From NCBI RefSeq assembly GCF_964059015.1, contig NZ_OZ060385.1:1-6776 (forward strand): a stretch of 6,776 bases of DNA. The letters run 5' to 3'. The notes beneath the pieces are model-generated. The model worked only from the letters and a program-made list of their open reading frames with translations. It had not been told where the DNA came from and did not search any database. Shown piece after piece: positions 4,813 through 6,776 of the stretch. Position numbers and translations under genes: made by a program. Each line of letters begins with the position of its first letter. The first letter of the stretch is position 1. This DNA comes from Buchnera aphidicola (Hyalopterus amygdali). Its GTDB lineage: Bacteria; Pseudomonadota; Gammaproteobacteria; Enterobacterales; Enterobacteriaceae.

Positions 4813-6360
4813 TTAATGATGCGCATTTTTTATAGCATTGATAACCGCTTGCGCTTTATTTAAACTTTCATTGACTTCATCTTCTGGGATCGAATTAAAA
4901 ACAACCCCCGCACCCGCTTGAATTGTTGCTGTCCCCCCTTCTACATATGCTGAACGTATTGTAATACATGTATCAAGATTGCCTAAATCTGTAAAATAAC
5001 CTATAGCACCTCCGTAACTCCCTCTTTTTTCCTGTTCACATTCAGCAATCAATTGCATGGCTCGTACTTTTGGTGCCCCAGTTAGCGTGCCCATATTCAT
5101 ACAAGCAGCATACGCATGTAATGCATCTAAACCCTGCTTCAGTTCCCCCACTACTCTGGATACAAGGTGCATTACATGAGAATATTTATCCACTTTTACT
5201 AAATCTGAAACGTATCTTGTACCCGGTGTACAAATTCGTGCAAGATCATTTCGCGCCAAATCTACAAGCATTAAATGTTCTGCTAATTCCTTATGATTAG
5301 TACGCATTTCAAGTTCTATTCTACTATCTAAATCTAAATTTACAGTGCCGTCTTGATTTCTCCCCCTCGGTCTTGTTCCTGCTATAGGATACAGTTCTAT
5401 TCTTCTCGTTTTTTCATCATATTTTAAAGAACTTTCTGGTGATGCTCCAAATAATGTAAAATCTTTGTCTTGCATAAAAAACATATAGGGACTGGGATTG
5501 CTTTTCTTTAATTTTTGATAGGCTGATAAGGGATTAGGACAGGGTAAATAAAATTTTCTTGACGGCACAACTTGAAAGATTTCACCTTTTTGGATTAATT
5601 TTTGTAATTTTTTTATAATGGAACAATATTGAGCATCATTGATATTTGAAGTTAAACTGATGTTTGGGATTTTCATCTTAGGTATTAAAGTACATGTTTG
5701 ATGTAATTTTTTTTCTATTTCTATAGCTCTTTTTGTGATCCTTTCTTTTTCTTTTTTGTTGCTCGTGAATAAGCTGTTTTGAATTAAGCACGTTTTTTTT
5801 TGATGATCTAAAACCAATAAAGTTTCTGCTAAATAGAAACAAAAGTTAGGACATTTTTGATTGTCTTTAAGATCCGGTAACGATTCAAAGATTGAAATTA
5901 AATCATACGAAAAAAGACCCCCAAAAAACATCGCTTTTGATTTTTTTTGTGGATTATTAAATGTTTTAATAAGTAATCGAAAAGAGTCAAAAACAGATAA
6001 TGAAAAAAGTTTTTTATCTTCATCAATATTTTTATTGATCTTAGGAAAAATAAGAATGACCGCTTCATTTTTTTCATACATTTGCACTTCTTGAGGGACG
6101 GTTTCTTTTAAAGCTAATAAAATTTCTGCCCCATTTTTAGAAAATGATTGTAATTTTACTGAATTATTTTCTGAAGAGATACGTAGTGCACTATCAATAA
6201 TCATAATACTTTCTAAATCTTTTTTTTTATTTATTTCCGCTGTTTCCAATAACAGTGTGAATGATTTTAATTTACAAAGATGATTAAATATTATAGTTGG
6301 ATCGAAATGATAAGGAGCGTGCCTTTGAATAATTTCAATATTATGTAATTTTTTTTTCAT
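4813..6360 (-). CDS. trpE: Anthranilate synthase component I, chorismate-binding subunit (unit B)
   Basis: Second, intact copy of trpE, identical in its 515-residue protein to the unit A copy. It has the same catalytic residues (Glu361, His398, Glu498), the same Thr at position 40 and the same ending at His515. The A9 runs at 6349-6357, 6220-6228 and 5793-5801 have the same length as in unit A, so no frameshift separates the copies. Its upstream region (6361-6776) is also duplicated, so this copy should be expressed independently of unit A. It is followed by trpG after 13 bases. Confidence 0.98.
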   Translation of the reverse strand: MKKKLHNIEIIQRHAPYHFDPTIIFNHLCKLKSFTLLLETAEINKKKDLESIMIIDSALRISSENNSVKLQSFSKNGAEILLALKETVPQEVQMYEKNEAVILIFPKINKNIDEDKKLFSLSVFDSFRLLIKTFNNPQKKSKAMFFGGLFSYDLISIFESLPDLKDNQKCPNFCFYLAETLLVLDHQKKTCLIQNSLFTSNKKEKERITKRAIEIEKKLHQTCTLIPKMKIPNISLTSNINDAQYCSIIKKLQKLIQKGEIFQVVPSRKFYLPCPNPLSAYQKLKKSNPSPYMFFMQDKDFTLFGASPESSLKYDEKTRRIELYPIAGTRPRGRNQDGTVNLDLDSRIELEMRTNHKELAEHLMLVDLARNDLARICTPGTRYVSDLVKVDKYSHVMHLVSRVVGELKQGLDALHAYAACMNMGTLTGAPKVRAMQLIAECEQEKRGSYGGAIGYFTDLGNLDTCITIRSAYVEGGTATIQAGAGVVFNSIPEDEVNESLNKAQAVINAIKNAHH

Positions 6361-6431
6361 TATTCGGGGTCTCTGTTTAACTGGCTTATTGAAAACAGAC
6401 GGTATTTAATTGGTTTTATAGTTAATATCCA

Positions 6432-6464
6432 GATTATGATAATCAATTTAATAAATTAAATCAA
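6432..6464 (-). promoter_or_regulatory. Candidate sigma70 promoter for trpEG, unit B
   Basis: Copy of the unit A candidate: TTGATT (6459-6464), a 17-base gap, then TATCAT (6436-6441), with the -10 inside the GATTAT-C-ATAATC inverted repeat (6432-6444). Predicted start of RNA is near 6429, about 70 bases before trpE. Confidence 0.5.
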
Positions 6465-6489
6465 TGATGCCTTTTTTAATTCTATTCTT

Positions 6490-6506
6490 TATACTAAACT
6501 AGTATA
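6490..6506. promoter_or_regulatory. Inverted repeat resembling a trp operator, upstream of trpE (unit B)
   Basis: Identical TATACTA-AAC-TAGTATA dyad at the same distance from trpE as in unit A. Because the units are near-identical overall, its presence in both is not independent evidence of function. Confidence 0.4.
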
Positions 6507-6776
6507 TAATACTTATTTAAATATTAATAAAATATGTAAAATAAAATGATATTAAAAATATTGTAATAAAAAAAATAATAACAATTAAATATTTTATATA
6601 TACATACATATATTTTTTTTAATAGAAAACATCGTATACCTATATAATATATATTACTTTATTGTAGTAAAAATGTGCTGCATTCATACTAACTTATTGT
6701 ATTTGAAAGACTTTTTATATTTTTTTCAGGTTTATTTGATAAATCTAAAATATTTATGAATAAATATATACAGAAC
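6507..6776. other. AT-rich spacer up to the circle junction, unit B
   Basis: Copy of the AT-rich stretch that ends unit A. No gene or RNA recognised. Its last bases (cagaac) would join base 1 in the closed circle. Confidence 0.6.

Larger units (their letters stand above)
3492..6776. repeat. Plasmid unit B: origin, 103-bp repeat x1, trpG, trpE
   Basis: Second head-to-tail unit, 206 bp shorter than unit A because it has one 103-bp repeat instead of three. It ends with the same bases (cagaac) that precede the junction at 3491/3492. Joining the window end to its start would therefore recreate that junction exactly, which supports a circular dimer of 6776 bp. A linear array of more units, or an assembler's rendering of a monomer population that differs in repeat number, would look the same. 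Confidence 0.93.

Noticed and set aside
1..6776. Transposon or insertion sequence as cause of the duplication
   Set aside because: No transposase, terminal inverted repeats or target duplications. The repeat covers the entire unit including the origin, as expected for plasmid multimerisation by recombination.

Overview
The window looks like a complete small circular plasmid from the aphid endosymbiont Buchnera aphidicola, of the pTrpEG type known from Aphidinae hosts. This rests on three things. The DNA is extremely AT-rich. The only genes are an enterobacterial-type trpE followed by a stand-alone trpG. Each gene pair sits beside a DnaA-box origin with no rep gene. I cannot name the aphid host from sequence alone.

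The window is a head-to-tail dimer. Unit A is 1-3491 (3491 bp) and unit B is 3492-6776 (3285 bp). The sequence across the internal junction (...cagaac|ttatcccc...) is the same as the sequence formed by joining the window's end to its start, as expected of a closed circle cut at a unit boundary. Landmark offsets between units are constant: 3491 bp left of the repeat array and 3285 bp right of it. The two TrpE and two TrpG proteins are identical. The only difference I find is that a 103-bp tandem repeat occurs three times in unit A and once in unit B, which accounts for the whole 206-bp length difference.

Reading left to right, each unit contains: a putative origin (DnaA boxes and a run of short perfect palindromes); the 103-bp repeat (3 copies or 1); a spacer of about 250 bp with a G7 tract and further palindromes; trpG on the minus strand; trpE on the minus strand; and an upstream region of about 415 bp with a candidate sigma70 promoter and a palindrome resembling a trp operator. 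Transcription runs right to left, trpE then trpG, with a 13-nt gap between the genes.

TrpE and TrpG form anthranilate synthase, the first and normally feedback-controlled step of tryptophan synthesis (chorismate + glutamine to anthranilate + pyruvate + glutamate). Carrying this enzyme on a multi-unit plasmid is an established Buchnera adaptation, understood as raising enzyme dosage so the symbiont can overproduce tryptophan for the aphid. The remaining trp genes are not here and are presumably chromosomal. The most interesting features are the repeat-number difference between otherwise identical units, the duplicated Rep-less origin, the possible relic trp operator, and the feedback-site residues of TrpE, which are kept except for a conservative Ser40-to-Thr difference.
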